DNA of 46,774 nucleotides. Origin: Burkholderiales bacterium. Its GTDB lineage: Bacteria > Pseudomonadota > Gammaproteobacteria > Burkholderiales > Burkholderiaceae_C. This document shows positions 21,899-32,019 of this stretch, in pieces. The stretch lies in NCBI GenBank assembly GCA_947381415.1, contig CANCVB010000021.1, positions 1 through 46,774 on the forward strand. Direction: 5' to 3'. The translations under genes were made by a program, and so were the position numbers. Numbering within the stretch: the first letter of the stretch is position 1; the number at the start of each line of letters is the position of its first letter. Under the pieces are notes generated by a model. The model was given only the letters and a program-made list of their open reading frames with translations. It was not told the DNA's origin and made no database searches.

Positions 21899-24800
21899 AG
21901 GTTTGCCGCGGGCTCAACCATGCTGACGGCCGATTCCATGTCAACCGCCACGATACGCGAGACACCTTGCTCCTGCATGGTGACACCAATGAGTTGCTCG
22001 GCCATTTCCATGGCAATTTTGTTGTGAGAAATATAGAGGAACTGTGTCTCACCTGACATGCGGGTGACCAACTTGGCGTAGCGGTCGGTATTGGCATCGT
22101 CCAAAGGCGCATCAACCTCATCCAGCAAACAAAACGGTGCCGGGTTGAGTTGGAAAATGGCAAACACCAACGCAATCGCGGTAAGTGCTTTTTCACCACC
22201 CGACAACAAATAAATCGTTTGGTTCTTTTTGCCAGGCGGTTGGGCCATGACCTGTACACCTGAATCCAAAATCTCGTCGCCTGTCATTACCAATTTGGCA
22301 GCGCCCCCACCAAACAGTTCAGGGAACATGCGGCCAAAGTGTTGGTTCACCGTTTCGAAGGTGTCACCAAGCAGTTGGCGTGTTTCACCGTCAATTTTGC
22401 GAATAGCGTCTTCCAATGTGGTAATGGCTTCAATCAGATCAGCGGATTGCGCATCCAAAAAGGTTTTGCGTTCACGGGCCGTGCCCAATTCTTCCAAGGC
22501 CGCCAGGTTCACTGCCCCCAGCGACTGAATGTCGCGTTGCAAATGGTCAATTTCAGAAGACAGGTCAGCCAACTTCACCGTTTCATGGGCAAGGGAGGCA
22601 GACAGTGCGTCAAGATCGGTTTGGGCTTCTTGCAACAACTGATCGTATTGCTCGAAACCCAGTCTTGCCGCTTGCGCTTTCAGTTGGGTATCCACAATGC
22701 GCTGACGCAAGGGCTCGAGCTGATGCTCAATTTTGAGTCGCTCTTCGTTGCTGGTGCGCAAGCGGTTGGTCAAGTCGTCGTATTCGCTGCGCTTGGCGGC
22801 CAACAGGGTTTCGCGCTCAAGTTGCAAGGCCAAAGCGTCTTGCAGGCCTGCTCTGGCAGTCGCATCGCTGAGCAAATTCAGCTCTTCTTGCTGCTTGCTT
22901 TGCTCCTTGTGGAGGTTGTCCATTTGCTGCGCGGCCATGTCTTGCGTGCGCTGCAACTCTTGCTGACGTGCTTGCAAACCGCGAACCTGAAACTCGGCTT
23001 CTTGGCATTGCTTGTCGGTTTCTTGGAGCGACTCACGCAAACGCAGAAGGTCGTTTTCTTTGGCGGAAGACGCATCTTGCAGCTGGCTATGGCGTTCTTG
23101 GGTTTGTGCCAGTTGCAAATCCAATTCTTCGAATTTGGCATGCGCAGCCTGCTGCTTGCTTTGCAAGGTTTCAGATTGGCTTTGCAACTCACTCGCTTCA
23201 GACGCCAACTGACCTTGACGTTCACGCACTTGCTCGGCTTGCTGTTGGAGGCGCAATACATCCACGTTTAAGGCATGGGCTTTGGCTTGCGCTTCAGAGG
23301 ATTGTTGCCGCAATTGGGTTCGCTGAACGGCTGCTTGGCTTGCCGACGACTCCGCACGCGACAACTGTGTACGCGCCTCTTCTGCCATCAGTGATTGGGC
23401 ACGGATTTGTTTGTCCAGGTTTTCGATTTCTTGGGCACGCGCAAGCAGACCCGCTTGTTCGGAATCCTGTGCATAAAAATGCACACTGTGCAAACCCACG
23501 GCATGGCCTTGCGGAATAAAAATCTGTTCACCCGCTTGTAATTGGTCACGCAGAGACAGTGCCGCGTCCAAATTGGCCGCGGTGTAACACCCGGTTAACC
23601 ATTCAGAGAGCAAAGCTTTTAATGCGGCATCGTCAAGCTTTAACTGTTCAAGCAAAGGCGAGAGGGTGTTTGACTTTGGCGATGGGGCGCTCACAGCCGG
23701 GCTGTAAAAACTCAGCTTGGCCAAAGGCACGTCAGAAGCAAACGATTTGACGCTGTCGAGCTTGCTGACCTCCAATGCAGCCAAACGCTCGCGCAATGCG
23801 GCTTCAAACGCTTGCTCCCAGCCTGGGGTGACATGCACACGGCTCCACAAAGGCTTTAAATTTTGCAAACCATGTTTGGCCAACCAAGGTACCAAGCGCT
23901 CGTCGGTGCGCAACTTTTCTTGCAATGCGGTGAGCGCTTGGTGGCGCGCTTGCAACTCCACCAGTTTGGCCGACTGCTGGTTGCTGTTGTCTTGCGCGGT
24001 TTTTCTGTCCTCTTCCAAGCCAGGTGTTTGGGCTTCAAGGTTTTGCAAGGCCTGGGACAAATCTTGGGCCGCGGTTTGCGCCTGACCCAATTGCGCCTCC
24101 AACCGCTCAACATGGCTGCTTTCTGGTGCAGACAATGCGTGTTGATCCAATTGGAGACGGTTTTGGCGCTGCTCGAGTTGCTGCATTTGCGCTTGTAAGC
24201 CGCGTTGCTCAGCAGCCAAGACTTGAATCTGCTGTTGCACTTGGGTGACCAAAACGGCTTGTTCTTGCGCCACTTTCAAAGCATCACGCCACAGTTGCTC
24301 GGCCTGGGGTTGCTGCGCCGCTTGCTCGTCGCGTTGGGCTTGTTTGCTTTGGAGCAAGGCTTGGGCTTGCTCTTGCGTGTGGGTTAGCGACTGGCCTTGC
24401 TCGGTGGCTTGCGTGGCCTGCAGCGTCCAATGCGCCATTTGGGTTTGAATTTGTTGCAAACGCTCTTGTGCGCGTTGACGCCCTTCCACCACAAACCGTA
24501 TTTCAGCTTCCAAACGACCCACTTCAGCGGTGGCTTGGTACAACTGACCTTGTGCTTGATTGACTTGTTCGCCCGCGTCGTAATGGGCTTGCCGAAGTGT
24601 TTCAATCTGGCTCTCGGTTTGCCGTAAATCTGCCGTCTTGGCCTCTAGAGCATTGCTGGCTTGCTCCGACTGCTGCTGCAATTGGGTTTGGTTGACCTGG
24701 GCTTCTGAACGCTTCAGAAACCAAAGTTGGTGCTGCTTGAGTGTCGATTGGCTTTGCAAGTCTTTGAAACGCTGGGCAACCTCGGCTTGTCGCTCCAGCT

Positions 24801-25419
24801 TTTCTAAATTGGCATTGAGTTCACGCAGGATGTCTTCTACGCGGGTGAGGTTTTCACGGGTGTCGCCGAGTCGATTTTCTGTTTCGCGACGACGTTCCTT
24901 GTATTTAGAAACGCCAGCAGCCTCTTCCAAAAACAGCCGCAACTCTTCGGGCTTGGATTCAATGATGCGGCTGATGGTGCCTTGACCAATGATGGCGTAG
25001 GCTCTTGGGCCTAAACCCGTGCCTAGAAACACATCTTGCACATCACGTCGGCGAACAGGCTGGTTGTTGATGTAATAACTGCTGGTGCCATCACGGGTCA
25101 AGACACGCTTGACGGCGATTTCCGCAAACTGGTTCCACTGACCACCTGCACGGTGCGTGGTGTTGTCAAAAGTCAGCTCCACACTGGCGCGGCTAGAGGG
25201 CTTGCGGCTGGTGGTTCCGTTGAAAATCACATCTTGCATGGACTCGCCACGCAATTCACTCGCACGACTCTCGCCCAGCACCCAACGCACCGCGTCGATG
25301 ATGTTGGATTTACCGCAACCGTTAGGACCTACGACCCCCACCAATTGACCAGGCAGTAAAAAATTCGTCGGGTCAGCAAATGATTTGAAACCAGAGAGCT
25401 TGATCGAATTAAGACGCAC
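21895..25419 (-). CDS. smc: Chromosome partition protein SMC
   Basis: Condensin ATPase that organises and segregates the chromosome with ScpA and ScpB, 1174 residues. Walker A GPNGCGKSN lies at residues 31-39 with the WVLGE motif after it, and the ABC signature LSGGEK at about 1072-1077 with Walker B FCLLDEVDAP about 1097-1105. Two very long Gln/Glu/Ala-rich coiled coils (about 170-500 and 680-1000) flank the hinge domain near residues 510-660. The hinge includes LKPLWSRVHVTPGWEQAFEAAL and GEQIFIPQGHAVGLHS. The start at 25419 gives MRLNSIKLSGFKSFADP, the family N-terminus. zipA follows by ATGA overlap. The upstream Hpt gene ends 36 nt before it. Confidence 0.98.
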
Positions 25420-25455
25420 CGAATACCTTTTGAAAAGCGAGTTTTGTAGAAAAAA

Positions 25456-25812
25456 TCAGCTGGGGGACTTCAAATCGTTGTCAATCCATTGCCTGATTTC
25501 TGTCAATAGGATCTGCAGTGAAGGAACCGTTTTGGAGACATCAACGATCAGTTCGTTCAAGTGGGTGCTTCGGCTCATTGCTTCAAGCTGAATCATTTGC
25601 TGACTGAGCCCAGGTTCACACAGAAAAGTCACATAACCTTTGAGTGAATGCAACAAACGCTGAATGGGTTGTGCGTCCTGCTGAGACAATGCGAATTGCA
25701 AAGCCTGCAGGTCTTTTTCCAAGCTTTCTTGAAAGGTTTGTGCCAATTGCAGCATTTGGGCCTGGTCCATGGCGAACTCATGCGCTTTGCTGGGATCGAG
25801 GAAGCTGTACAT
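25456..25812 (-). CDS. Stand-alone Hpt (histidine phosphotransfer) domain protein
   Basis: Small helical protein of 118 residues. RLLHSLKG at residues 52-59 carries the Hpt core, with H55 as the likely phospho-accepting histidine and the conserved LKG after it. The usual GS/GA after KG is replaced by YVTFL, so activity is not certain. Flanking segments (FQESLEKDLQALQFALSQ; LSQQMIQLEAMSRS; LQILLTEIRQWI) fit the four-helix Hpt bundle. The ATG at 25812 avoids overlap with divergent dapC; a frame open to 25869 overlaps dapC, and an ATG at 25770 would give a 104-residue form. It lies 36 nt upstream of smc on the same strand. No kinase or response regulator is nearby. Confidence 0.72.
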   Translation of the reverse strand: MYSFLDPSKAHEFAMDQAQMLQLAQTFQESLEKDLQALQFALSQQDAQPIQRLLHSLKGYVTFLCEPGLSQQMIQLEAMSRSTHLNELIVDVSKTVPSLQILLTEIRQWIDNDLKSPS

Positions 25813-25819
25813 AGCCCCC

Positions 25820-25826
25820 GATAATA
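25820..25826. promoter_or_regulatory. Shared, near-symmetric -10 region between dapC and the Hpt gene
   Basis: The 20-bp divergent spacer holds GATAATATC. Read on the plus strand, GATAAT (25820-25825) ends 7 nt before the dapC ATG. Read on the minus strand, TATTAT (25826-25821) ends 8 nt before the Hpt ATG at 25812. Both directions lack a Shine-Dalgarno sequence. A bidirectional promoter giving near-leaderless messages in both directions fits the spacing; -35 elements are not evident. Confidence 0.4.
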
Positions 25827-25832
25827 TCAGCC

Positions 25833-27035
25833 ATGAATCCCCACTTAGCTCAGCTTCAGCCCTATCCATTTGAACGTTTACGCCATTTGTTTACAGGTGT
25901 GACGCCCAACCCAAACTTATCCCCTATCAGTCTTGGCATTGGTGAGCCGCGCCACCCTGCACCCAGCTTGGTTTTGCAGGCTTTGACGGCAAACATGGAT
26001 GCTTTATCAGCTTATCCAGCGACCGCAGGTACTTTGGCCTTGCGTCAAGCCTGTGCCGACTGGGTTGAACGTCGCTACCGCGTCCAACTCGACCCTGCCC
26101 AACACCTGTTGCCGGTGAACGGTTCGCGCGAAGCTTTGTTTGCATTTGCCCAAACCGTGTTGGATGGCAGTGAGGGCGCCTTGGTCATCTCACCCAATCC
26201 TTTTTACCAAATCTATGAAGGCGCTGCCTTGTTGGCTGGCGCCCAACCCTACTTTGTCGCCAGTCGACCTGAGCACAACTTTGCGGTGGACTGGGACAGC
26301 GTGCCAGACGCGGTATGGGCCAAAACACAATTGGTCTTTGTCTGCTCCCCAGGCAACCCCACAGGCGCAGTGATGCCGTTGACAGAATGGCAAAAGTTAT
26401 TTGCGCTTTCAGATAAATATGGCTTTGTGTTGGCCAGTGACGAGTGTTACAGCGAAATTTATTTTGGCGATACCCCACCCTTGGGTGGCTTAGAGGCTGC
26501 CATGCTGTGTGGGCGAACAGGCTTTCCTCGACTGGTCAGTTTCACCAGCCTTTCCAAACGCAGCAATGTGCCAGGCATGCGCAGTGGTTTCGTAGCGGGA
26601 GACGCTCGCTTGATAGAGGCTTTTTTGCGCTACCGAACTTACCATGGCAGTGCCATGAGCGGCATGGTGCAAGCCGCCAGCATCGCTGCTTGGAACGATG
26701 AAGACCATGTGCAGGCCAACCGCGCCTTGTACCGTGAAAAATTTGCCCAAATCACCCCCCTGTTAAGCGAGGTGCTCGAGGTTGCATTGCCGGATGCAGG
26801 TTTCTACCTTTGGGCAGGCGTGCCAGGCGGCGACGATGAGGCTTTTGCGGTCGATTTGCTGGCTCAATACAATGTCATCGTGTTGCCAGGTCGTTATTTG
26901 GCGCGTGAAGTCCATGGCGTTAATCCAGGCCAAGGACGAATTCGCATGGCTTTGGTGGCACAACCTCAAGAATGTCTTGAGGCCGCACAACGTATCGTTC
27001 AATTTGTTCAATCCCACTACCCATCATCGCTATGA
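25833..27035 (+). CDS. dapC: Succinyldiaminopimelate transaminase DapC
   Basis: PLP-dependent class I/II aminotransferase, 400 residues, converting N-succinyl-2-amino-6-oxopimelate to N-succinyl-diaminopimelate in lysine and peptidoglycan synthesis. It opens [20 protein letters not shown], typical of beta-proteobacterial Dap[23 protein letters not shown] (172-180), [10 protein letters not shown] and the cofactor lysine K242 in [17 protein letters not shown] are all present, as is a C-terminal RIRMALV. It starts the dapC-dapD-dapE-prmB-yheS operon and overlaps dapD as ATGA. Direct linkage to dapD and dapE makes the substrate assignment firm within a family that is otherwise hard to tell apart. 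Confidence 0.95.
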   Translation: MNPHLAQLQPYPFERLRHLFTGVTPNPNLSPISLGIGEPRHPAPSLVLQALTANMDALSAYPATAGTLALRQACADWVERRYRVQLDPAQHLLPVNGSREALFAFAQTVLDGSEGALVISPNPFYQIYEGAALLAGAQPYFVASRPEHNFAVDWDSVPDAVWAKTQLVFVCSPGNPTGAVMPLTEWQKLFALSDKYGFVLASDECYSEIYFGDTPPLGGLEAAMLCGRTGFPRLVSFTSLSKRSNVPGMRSGFVAGDARLIEAFLRYRTYHGSAMSGMVQAASIAAWNDEDHVQANRALYREKFAQITPLLSEVLEVALPDAGFYLWAGVPGGDDEAFAVDLLAQYNVIVLPGRYLAREVHGVNPGQGRIRMALVAQPQECLEAAQRIVQFVQSHYPSSL

Positions 27036-27856
27036 GCCAACAACTGCAATCCCTTATTGATTCTGCTTGGGAAAACCGTACCCAATACAACCCTTCTTCT
27101 GCCCCTCAAGAGTTACGTGACGCCGTTGAACACGTGATCGCCGAACTCAACGCGGGGCGCTTGCGCGTGGCTAGCCGTGAAGCGGTGGGTCAATGGACCA
27201 CTCACCAGTGGATCAAAAAAGCGGTACTGCTTTCTTTTCGCTTAAAAGACAATGCAGTGGTGAAAGCGGGTGATTTGGGCTTTTACGACAAAGTTCAAAC
27301 CAAGTTTTCACATATGGACGAAGCGCAGATGAAAGCCAGTGGCGTGCGCGTGGTGCCTCCAGCGGTGGCGCGTCGTGGCAGTTACATTGCCAAAGGCGCG
27401 ATTCTGATGCCCAGTTACGTCAACATTGGCGCCTATGTCGATGAAAACACCATGGTAGATACATGGGCGACGGTAGGCTCGTGCGCTCAAATTGGTAAAA
27501 ACGTGCACCTCTCTGGCGGCGTAGGTATTGGCGGCGTTTTAGAGCCTGTGCAGGCCAACCCCACCATCATTGAAGACAACTGCTTCATAGGTGCACGCTC
27601 TGAAGTGGTTGAAGGTGTGATCATTGAAGAAAACTCGGTCATCTCCATGGGTGTGTATATTGGTCAAAGCACAAAAATTTACGACCGTGCAACAGGTGAA
27701 GTGACGTATGGGCGCGTACCTGCTGGCTCCGTCGTTGTGTCTGGCAACCTCCCCAGCGCTGATGGCAAGTACAGCCTCTACTGTGCGGTCATTGTTAAAC
27801 GTGTAGATGCGCAAACACGCGCCAAAACCAGTTTGAACGATTTGCTTCGCGACTGA
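27032..27856 (+). CDS. dapD: Tetrahydrodipicolinate N-succinyltransferase DapD
   Basis: Hexapeptide-repeat acyltransferase, 274 residues, same length as E. coli DapD, catalysing succinylation of tetrahydrodipicolinate. The N-terminal helical domain ([47 protein letters not shown]) is followed by a left-handed beta-helix with repeating hydrophobic-G-x-x-x hexapeptides ([55 protein letters not shown]). It overlaps dapC by ATGA and ends 1 nt before dapE. Cytoplasmic trimer by family. Confidence 0.97.
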   Translation: MSQQLQSLIDSAWENRTQYNPSSAPQELRDAVEHVIAELNAGRLRVASREAVGQWTTHQWIKKAVLLSFRLKDNAVVKAGDLGFYDKVQTKFSHMDEAQMKASGVRVVPPAVARRGSYIAKGAILMPSYVNIGAYVDENTMVDTWATVGSCAQIGKNVHLSGGVGIGGVLEPVQANPTIIEDNCFIGARSEVVEGVIIEENSVISMGVYIGQSTKIYDRATGEVTYGRVPAGSVVVSGNLPSADGKYSLYCAVIVKRVDAQTRAKTSLNDLLRD

Positions 27857-27857
27857 C

Positions 27858-29015
27858 ATGTCTGCCACCCTTGAGTTGACAGAGCAACTGATAGCTCGCC
27901 CCTCCGTCACGCCTGATGACGCGGGGTGCTTAGAGATTTTGGGCGAACGCTTGCACGCTTTGCAATTCGAATTGCACCGCTTGAACTTTGGGCCAGACAA
28001 CTTTCGGGTGAGCAATCTTTGGGCGATCAAGCGCAGCGCGCCTGATGCGCCTATGTTGGTGTTTGCAGGTCACACAGATGTGGTTCCCACAGGTCCGCTT
28101 AACCAATGGACCTCCGACCCCTTCACCCCCAGTCACCGAGATGGCAAGTTATTCGGTCGGGGGGCCAGTGACATGAAAACATCGCTGGCTGCGATGGTGG
28201 TGGCCACCGAAGAATTTTTACAACTGGAGAAGCAACCACACTTTGCCATTGCATTCTTGCTGACCAGTGATGAAGAAGGGCCTTCGATCGATGGCACCTT
28301 GAAAGTGGTGGAGTGGCTCAAGTCCAGGGGAGAGCAACCTGACTGGTGTATCGTGGGAGAACCCACGGCAGTCAAACGCATTGGCGACATGGTGAAAAAC
28401 GGTCGCAGAGGCACCCTCAGCGGCAAACTCACTGTCAAAGGCATACAAGGCCATATTGCCTACCCTCAGCTGGCCAGCAACCCTGTTCATTTGCTTGCAC
28501 CCGCTTTGGCCGAATTGACCGCCATTCACTGGGATACAGGCAATGCATTTTTCCAACCCACCAGTTGGCAAGTGAGCAATATCCATGCGGGCACAGGTGC
28601 CAACAATGTGATTCCTGGCGAAGTGGTGGTTGATTTCAATTTCCGTTTCAGTACTGAATCTACGGCTGACGCATTGAAGCAGCGATTGGAGTCCGTTTTA
28701 GTCAAGCACCACCTCGACTACAGCCTGAACTGGACCTTGGGTGGTTTACCGTTTTTAACCACCCCAGGCGATTTGTTGCAAGTGGTGCAAGCATCGATAC
28801 GCGCTGAAACGGGTATTGATACAGAGTTGTCTACTTCTGGTGGCACCAGTGATGCGCGCTTCATTGCGCAACTGTGCCCGCAAGTCATTGAATTGGGCCC
28901 CCCCAATGACAGCATTCACAAAATTGATGAGTACGTTCGCTTAAGTGATATTGATACGCTGAAAAATATTTATCTGCATATTTTGCAAGGCTTGCAGCGC
29001 CAAACCAGCGCATGA
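27858..29015 (+). CDS. dapE: Succinyl-diaminopimelate desuccinylase DapE
   Basis: M20 metallopeptidase-family hydrolase, 385 residues, that frees LL-diaminopimelate from its succinyl form. Zinc-site residues are H72 ([12 protein letters not shown]), D105 ([15 protein letters not shown]), E139/E140 ([13 protein letters not shown]), E168 (CIVGEPT) and a C-terminal histidine in [23 protein letters not shown] is a strong DapE signature. It follows dapD by 1 nt and overlaps prmB by ATGA, so the three succinylase-branch enzymes are translated together. Confidence 0.97.
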   Translation: MSATLELTEQLIARPSVTPDDAGCLEILGERLHALQFELHRLNFGPDNFRVSNLWAIKRSAPDAPMLVFAGHTDVVPTGPLNQWTSDPFTPSHRDGKLFGRGASDMKTSLAAMVVATEEFLQLEKQPHFAIAFLLTSDEEGPSIDGTLKVVEWLKSRGEQPDWCIVGEPTAVKRIGDMVKNGRRGTLSGKLTVKGIQGHIAYPQLASNPVHLLAPALAELTAIHWDTGNAFFQPTSWQVSNIHAGTGANNVIPGEVVVDFNFRFSTESTADALKQRLESVLVKHHLDYSLNWTLGGLPFLTTPGDLLQVVQASIRAETGIDTELSTSGGTSDARFIAQLCPQVIELGPPNDSIHKIDEYVRLSDIDTLKNIYLHILQGLQRQTSA

Positions 29016-29875
29016 CACCTGCCGCATTGATTGAACACTGCGCCCAGGCCCTAGAAACTGCGCAGGTGAGTTTTGGCCAAGGTACTTTGCAGGCCGTGGA
29101 TGAGGCCGCTTGGTTGGTACTGTGGAAACTGGGTTTGCCCTTGGATTGCGACACCGCAACTTTGCTGGATGAGTTGCCCCAATCTTGCGTTCAATCCGTT
29201 TTGGATTTGCTGTCGCTTCGCATTCAGTCTCGCCAACCCTTGGCCTACCTGACACAAGAAGCATGGCTGCAAGGCGTCTCTTTTTATGTCGACGAACGAT
29301 GCTTAATTCCACGCAGTTTGATTGCTGAAGTCTTGGCTGATGGCAGCATTGACCCTTGGCTAAACCCTGAGGCCAGCAGCGCACTGGATTTATGCACAGG
29401 TGGCGGCAGTCTGGCTGTGCTTGTTGCCCTGGCTTACCCGCAACTTGCGGTACAGGCTTTAGACATATCTACCGATGCCTTGGCGGTGGCAGCCATCAAT
29501 ATCGAACGCCATGGCTTGCAATCGCGCGTGCGTCTTGCCTTGTCTGATGGTTTGTCACAGGCGAAAGGGCCTTTTGACCTGATTGTCTGCAATCCCCCTT
29601 ACGTCAATGCCCAAAGCATGGCCTTGCTACCGCCGGAGTTTGCAGCTGAGCCTCGTTTGGCCTTGGCGGGTGGTCCGGATGGAATGAACTTTATTCGCCA
29701 GCTGTTGCACGACCTTGCTTCTTATTTAAAAGATGAAGGTGTGTTGGTGTTGGAGATTGGTCATGAGTATGAACATTTCATTGCAGCTTTCCCACATCTT
29801 GAATTCACGGGCCTGTCCACCAGTGCAGGCGATACACAGGTACTGCTGATCACGCGATCGGCAATGTTGGCATGA
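29012..29875 (+). CDS. prmB: Ribosomal protein uL3 glutamine N5-methyltransferase PrmB
   Basis: SAM-dependent methyltransferase of 287 residues in the HemK/PrmC superfamily. The N-terminal helical domain ends in [29 protein letters not shown], the PrmB-type substrate-side signature (EAWF.G and LIPRSPIAE in relatives). The methyltransferase core has the SAM loop [13 protein letters not shown] (126-138), and the catalytic NPPY at 194-197 in [10 protein letters not shown]. PrmB methylates a glutamine of ribosomal protein L3 during 50S assembly. Overlaps dapE and yheS by ATGA on both sides. PrmC is the alternative, but the EAW segment favours PrmB. Confidence 0.92.
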   Translation: MTPAALIEHCAQALETAQVSFGQGTLQAVDEAAWLVLWKLGLPLDCDTATLLDELPQSCVQSVLDLLSLRIQSRQPLAYLTQEAWLQGVSFYVDERCLIPRSLIAEVLADGSIDPWLNPEASSALDLCTGGGSLAVLVALAYPQLAVQALDISTDALAVAAINIERHGLQSRVRLALSDGLSQAKGPFDLIVCNPPYVNAQSMALLPPEFAAEPRLALAGGPDGMNFIRQLLHDLASYLKDEGVLVLEIGHEYEHFIAAFPHLEFTGLSTSAGDTQVLLITRSAMLA

Positions 29876-31806
29876 TCACTCTTAAAAACATCAGTTTGCG
29901 CCGCGGCGCCAAAATTTTGCTAGACCAAGCATCGGTCAATTTGAACCCGGGAGAGAAAGTAGGTTTGGTAGGCAGAAACGGGGCGGGCAAGTCATCTTTG
30001 TTTGCTTTGCTCAACCGCAGTTTGACCGAGGACTCGGGTGAGTTCGACATTCCACACCACTGGCGCATGGGCCAAGTTGCCCAGGACATGCCCGAGACCG
30101 AAGCCAGTGCAACAGATTTTGTGATTGAGGGCGACACCGAGCTCGTGCGTGCTCGCGCCGAGGTCACAGCCGCGGAAGCATCAGACGATGGTGAGCGCAT
30201 GGCCAATGCCTACATGGCCTTGCATGACGCTGGTGAGCACGATGCCGCGTCTCGCGCACAAGCTTTGATACAAGGCCTGGGTTTTAAAACCACGGAACTC
30301 GATCAACCCGTGAACAGTTTTTCTGGCGGTTGGCGCATGCGCCTGCAACTGGCACGCGCACTGATGTGCCCTACCGAGTTGCTGCTTCTGGACGAACCTA
30401 CCAACCACTTGGACTTGGATGCCTTGGTTTGGCTTGAGTCATGGCTGAAGCGTTACGAGGGAACATTGCTGGTCATTAGCCACGACCGTGAATTTTTAGA
30501 TGCCGTGACCAATGTCACTTTGCACATCGATGCGGGCAAGTTGGTGCGCTACGGTGGCAACTACAGCAAATTTGAAGACATGCGCGCTGAGCAAATGACA
30601 TTACAGCAAAATGCATTTGCCAAGCAGCAAGACAAGATTGCACATTTACAAAAATTCATTGCCCGGTTTAAAGCCAAAGCAAGCAAGGCCAAACAAGCCC
30701 AAAGCCGGGTAAAGGCCTTGGATCGCATGGAAAAAATTGCACCTCTGATGTCTGAAGCAGATTTTCAGTTTGAGTTCAAAGAACCTGCCAATCTTCCCAA
30801 CCCCATGCTATCCATGCAGCACGTGGACTTTGGCTACCCTGCCCGCGATGCGTTCGATCAAGACACACAACCAACTGTGATCGTGAGAGACGTGAGCAAG
30901 TCTGTTTTGGCGGGTCAACGCATTGGTATTTTGGGCGCCAACGGGCAAGGCAAATCAACGGTTGTGAAAACCATTGCACGTGACTTGGCAGCCATTCGTG
31001 GCGAAATCACGGAAGGCAAAGGACTCAATATTGGTTACTTTGCCCAACAAGAATTGGATGTTTTGCGCCCTGCTGACAATCCACTTGACCACATGATTGC
31101 CCTGGCCAAAAAAGTGGCCGCCGAGGGAAAACTTGCCGGGCAAGCCTCCCGAGAGCAGGACCTGCGTAGTTTCTTGGGGCAATTTAATTTTGGTGGAGAC
31201 ATGGTCAAGCAAAGTGTGGGCAGCATGAGCGGTGGTGAAAAAGCCCGCTTGGTGCTTTGCATGATGGTTTGGCAACGGCCCAATTTGCTCTTGCTCGATG
31301 AACCTACCAATCACCTTGACCTGACCACGCGTGAAGCTTTGTCGATGGCATTGAATGAATTTGAAGGCACTGTGATGCTGGTCAGCCATGACCGAGCCTT
31401 GTTGCGTGCTGTGTGCGATGAATTTTGGTTGGTGTCCAAGGGCGGTATTTCGCCATTCGATGGTGACTTAGACGATTACCAGCAATTTTTATTGAATGAG
31501 GCAAAGCGTCTGAAAGCTTTGGCTCAATCTGAAGTTGCTAAATCAAATCACAAAGTTACGAGCCCCCAACTTAAACCAACACAACCCAAGCCGCCATCCC
31601 AAGCACTGCAAAAAAAGCAGCAACGCATAGAGTCTGAGATTCAGTCTTTGGAAAAAGACAAAACCCGCATAGAGCTGGAGATGTCTTCCAGTCAAGTTGC
31701 CACCGAATTGGCGACGCTGGGTCGAGCGTTGAAATTGGCGGAAGAAAAATTGGGCTTATTGGAGGCCGAGTGGTTGGAGCTGTTAGAGCAATCAGAACAA
31801 GCCTGA
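29872..31806 (+). CDS. yheS: ABC-F ATPase, YheS-type ribosome-associated factor
   Basis: Soluble twin-ATPase of 644 residues without membrane domains, the ABC-F architecture. ABC1 has Walker A GRNGAGKSS (34-42), signature FSGGWRMRLQLARAL and Walker B LLLLDEPTNHLD. The P-site linker contains KAKASKAKQAQSRVKALDRMEKIAP. ABC2 has GANGQGKST and MSGGEKARLVL followed by LLLLDEPTNHLDL. A charged coiled-coil tail of about 80 residues ends the protein. Similarity pattern (LRRGAKILLDQASVNLNPGEKVGLVGRNG) is that of E. coli YheS rather than EttA or Uup. YheS-class proteins act on ribosomes stalled or paused in elongation. It is the last gene of the dap operon and has a terminator 16 bp downstream. Confidence 0.93.
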   Translation: MITLKNISLRRGAKILLDQASVNLNPGEKVGLVGRNGAGKSSLFALLNRSLTEDSGEFDIPHHWRMGQVAQDMPETEASATDFVIEGDTELVRARAEVTAAEASDDGERMANAYMALHDAGEHDAASRAQALIQGLGFKTTELDQPVNSFSGGWRMRLQLARALMCPTELLLLDEPTNHLDLDALVWLESWLKRYEGTLLVISHDREFLDAVTNVTLHIDAGKLVRYGGNYSKFEDMRAEQMTLQQNAFAKQQDKIAHLQKFIARFKAKASKAKQAQSRVKALDRMEKIAPLMSEADFQFEFKEPANLPNPMLSMQHVDFGYPARDAFDQDTQPTVIVRDVSKSVLAGQRIGILGANGQGKSTVVKTIARDLAAIRGEITEGKGLNIGYFAQQELDVLRPADNPLDHMIALAKKVAAEGKLAGQASREQDLRSFLGQFNFGGDMVKQSVGSMSGGEKARLVLCMMVWQRPNLLLLDEPTNHLDLTTREALSMALNEFEGTVMLVSHDRALLRAVCDEFWLVSKGGISPFDGDLDDYQQFLLNEAKRLKALAQSEVAKSNHKVTSPQLKPTQPKPPSQALQKKQQRIESEIQSLEKDKTRIELEMSSSQVATELATLGRALKLAEEKLGLLEAEWLELLEQSEQA

Positions 31807-31822
31807 AACAACAGCGCCCATG

Positions 31823-31850
31823 AAAAAAGCCAGTGGATAACTGGCTTTTT
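31823..31850. terminator. Bidirectional rho-independent terminator
   Basis: AAAAAAGCCAGT and ACTGGCTTTTT pair around a short GGATA loop, giving a stem with T-runs on both strands. It can end the dap-yheS transcript from the left and the tRNA-Lys transcript from the right. Confidence 0.92.
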
Positions 31851-31868
31851 GTGTGTACCGAATGTGGG

Positions 31869-31944
31869 TGGTAGGACGTGCTGGATTCGAACCAGCGACC
31901 AACGGATTAAAAGTCCGCTGCTCTACCAACTGAGCTAACGTCCC
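31869..31944 (-). tRNA. tRNA-Lys (anticodon UUU)
   Basis: The minus strand folds as a 76-nt tRNA with genomically encoded CCA. Acceptor GGGACGT pairs with ACGTCCT except for a G-U-type end pair, the D arm has GCTCAGTTGGTAGAGC, the anticodon loop is CTTTTAA within GCGGA/TCCGT, and the T arm has CTGGTTCGAATCCAG. The discriminator base is A. The anticodon UUU reads AAA and AAG, the lysine isoacceptor. It stands alone between tcdA upstream and a terminator downstream. Confidence 0.98.
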
Positions 31945-31987
31945 ATCTTCGAGCTTCACTGCTTTTGACAGTATCGCAAAGCCGATA

Positions 31988-32017
31988 AGTATAACTGTTT
32001 TTTGACGAATTTTGTAA
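31988..32017 (-). promoter_or_regulatory. Candidate promoter of tRNA-Lys
   Basis: On the minus strand TTACAA (32017-32012) and TATACT (31993-31988) are 18 bp apart, about 44 bp upstream of the tRNA 5' end, in an AT-rich gap after the tcdA stop. No terminator follows tcdA, so read-through could also supply the tRNA. Confidence 0.35.
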
Positions 32018-32019
32018 GC

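Noticed and set aside
22339-23271. 310-codon plus-strand open frame
   Set aside because: Lies wholly opposite the smc coiled coil; its Leu/Gln-rich sequence follows from reversed Gln/Ala codons of smc.
31966-31992. TTGACA on the plus strand followed by TATAA-like bases
   Set aside because: Spacing is 19 bp and it would fire antisense into tcdA; no gene lies downstream on that strand.
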